Origin: Zeimonas arvi
GTDB lineage: Bacteria; Pseudomonadota; Gammaproteobacteria; Burkholderiales; Burkholderiaceae_E
NCBI RefSeq assembly: GCF_008039575.1
Contig: NZ_VDUY01000005.1
Location: forward strand, 248,001-312,000
Reading direction: 5' to 3'
DNA length: 64,000 bases
Shown here one piece after another: positions 63,064 through 64,000 of this stretch (position 1 is the stretch's first letter; each line of letters starts with the position of its first letter). The notes below the pieces were generated by a model. That model was not told the DNA's origin. It saw only the letters and a list, made by a program, of their open reading frames with translations, and ran no database searches. The position numbers and the translations under genes are program-made.

Positions 63064-64000
63064 TCAGCCTCCCGTCGCGCGGCGCGGATCGAAGGCCATC
63101 TCGCGCGCCATGGTCTTGTACAACTCGCGCGCCCGCTCGGTGTCGGCCGCAGGCAATACGAGCTGGAGTTCGAGATACAGCGAGCCAGGCGGATCGCCGG
63201 GGATCCCGCGGCCCTTGAGCCGCAGCTTTCGCCCTGTCTGCGATCCGGCGGGCACCGTCACCTGCACCGGGCCCGACGGCGTCGGCACCTCGATCTCGGC
63301 GCCCAGCGCGGCCTCCCAGGGCGCGACCGGCACGGTGGCATGAACGTCGCGCCCCTCCACGCGGTAATGCGCATCGGGCGTGAAATGCACCTCCAGGTAG
63401 AGATCTCCCGCCGATCCCCCGGCCAGGCCGGGACTGCCCTGGCCGGCGAGCCGGATCTGCTGGCCTTCCCGGATGCCCTTCGGAATCCGGACATTGAGCA
63501 CGCGCTCCTCCTGGACGACCCTGCCGGATTCGTCGACACGGGCGCCGCGCAGGCTGATCGACCGCGTGGCGCCGTGATACGCATCGTTCAGATCGACGAG
63601 GATGCGGGCGTGATGGTCCGCGCCGCGCATCCGGTGTTCGCCGGCCGCGGCGCCGCGCCGCGCGCGGCCGAACAGATTCGAGAAGAACTCGCTGAAGTCT
63701 TCGGCCCCTGCGTTGGCCTGGCCGTCGTCGGTGAACTCGAAGCCGGCATTCCAGTCGGGGGGCGGCTGGAACTCCTGGCCGGCGCCATACCGGTTGCCCA
63801 GCGCATCGTAAGCGGCGCGCTTTTCCGGATCCGACAGCGCGGCATAGGCCTCGTTGAGCTCGATCATGCGCTCCGCCGCATCGGGTTCCTTGCTGACATC
63901 GGGGTGGTACTTCCGGGCCAGCTTGCGGTAAGCCTTCTTGATCTCGTCGGCCTGCGCGCTCCGGCTCACGCCCAGCGTCTGGTAGTAGTCTCGGAACTCC
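63064..64000 (-). CDS. cbpA: Curved-DNA-binding/DnaJ-like co-chaperone CbpA (5' end just beyond window)
   Basis: The open frame continues past the GTG at 63969 to the window edge and reads [24 protein letters not shown], so only the first codon or so is missing. The J domain shows the HPD motif in KYHPDVS. It lacks zinc-finger cysteines, as expected for CbpA. The C-terminal substrate domains (GHRMRG-like segment, [16 protein letters not shown]-like) follow. It stimulates DnaK and is paired with cbpM downstream. Confidence 0.9.
   Translation of the reverse strand, partial: EFRDYYQTLGVSRSAQADEIKKAYRKLARKYHPDVSKEPDAAERMIELNEAYAALSDPEKRAAYDALGNRYGAGQEFQPPPDWNAGFEFTDDGQANAGAEDFSEFFSNLFGRARRGAAAGEHRMRGADHHARILVDLNDAYHGATRSISLRGARVDESGRVVQEERVLNVRIPKGIREGQQIRLAGQGSPGLAGGSAGDLYLEVHFTPDAHYRVEGRDVHATVPVAPWEAALGAEIEVPTPSGPVQVTVPAGSQTGRKLRLKGRGIPGDPPGSLYLELQLVLPAADTERARELYKTMAREMAFDPRRATGG

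Noticed and set aside
60704-63343. 879-residue plus-strand frame
   Set aside because: Antisense shadow of the LysE, amidase and cbpA genes; Arg/Gly/Ala-rich without motifs.

Overview
The window is a GC-rich bacterial chromosome segment, most likely from a betaproteobacterium of the order Burkholderiales. The main evidence is the block mnmG-rsmG-parA-parB followed by atpI-B-E-F-H-A-G-D-C, then rnk, hemE and priA. A GTP-type PEP carboxykinase, a CbpA/CbpM pair, and many GTG and TTG starts in high-GC coding sequence fit this. No mobile element, CRISPR array, tRNA or rRNA was recognised. No dnaA gene is in view. The three parS sites suggest that the replication origin is not far away.

Region 1 (1-12.2 kb) is mostly minus strand. 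Two plus-strand lipoproteins come first: one with MliC-like and META domains, and one with a large FG-GAP propeller and an unusual C-terminal half. Next is an apparent catabolic operon, read right to left: a fused four-carbon acid sugar kinase/PdxA2-type dehydrogenase, a DUF35 protein, a thiolase-fold protein without the usual cysteine, an SDR, an unknown protein, a class III CoA-transferase and a sirtuin. The unknown protein has a diverged partial copy at the left edge of the window.

Region 2 (12.3-21.6 kb) holds TPP-dependent E1 alpha and beta subunits, a hotdog thioesterase and an SDR. It continues with an unknown 393-residue protein, a DUF2817 peptidase-like protein, a PLP lyase whose reading frame lacks its own stop (probably a one-base deletion), and pckG.

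Region 3 (21.6-29.7 kb) is a polyamine module. A LysR regulator precedes an ABC transporter of the YdcSTUV type, a gamma-aminobutyraldehyde dehydrogenase and a class III aminotransferase. Together these would import putrescine and convert it toward GABA. gabD at 35.4 kb could supply the last step to succinate.

Region 4 (29.7-41.2 kb) holds a CbiM-like membrane protein, a second PdxA-family dehydrogenase, an M20 carbamoyl-amidohydrolase and an IclR regulator with a palindrome inside a divergent promoter. Downstream are mmsA, gabD, a zinc alcohol dehydrogenase, a GMC oxidoreductase and an L-2-hydroxyglutarate oxidase. The theme is oxidation of amines, semialdehydes and hydroxy acids.

Region 5 (40-58 kb) is the conserved core: three parS sites, mnmG, rsmG, parA, parB, a degenerate HtrA-like protein on the opposite strand, and the complete F1Fo ATP synthase operon with a good promoter and terminator. 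After it come rnk, an encapsulated-ferritin-like protein with no encapsulin beside it, a DUF599 membrane protein and hemE.

Region 6 (58-64 kb) starts with a non-coding stretch carrying several DnaA-box-like sites. It continues with priA, a LysE exporter, an amidase, cbpM and a cbpA gene cut at the right edge.
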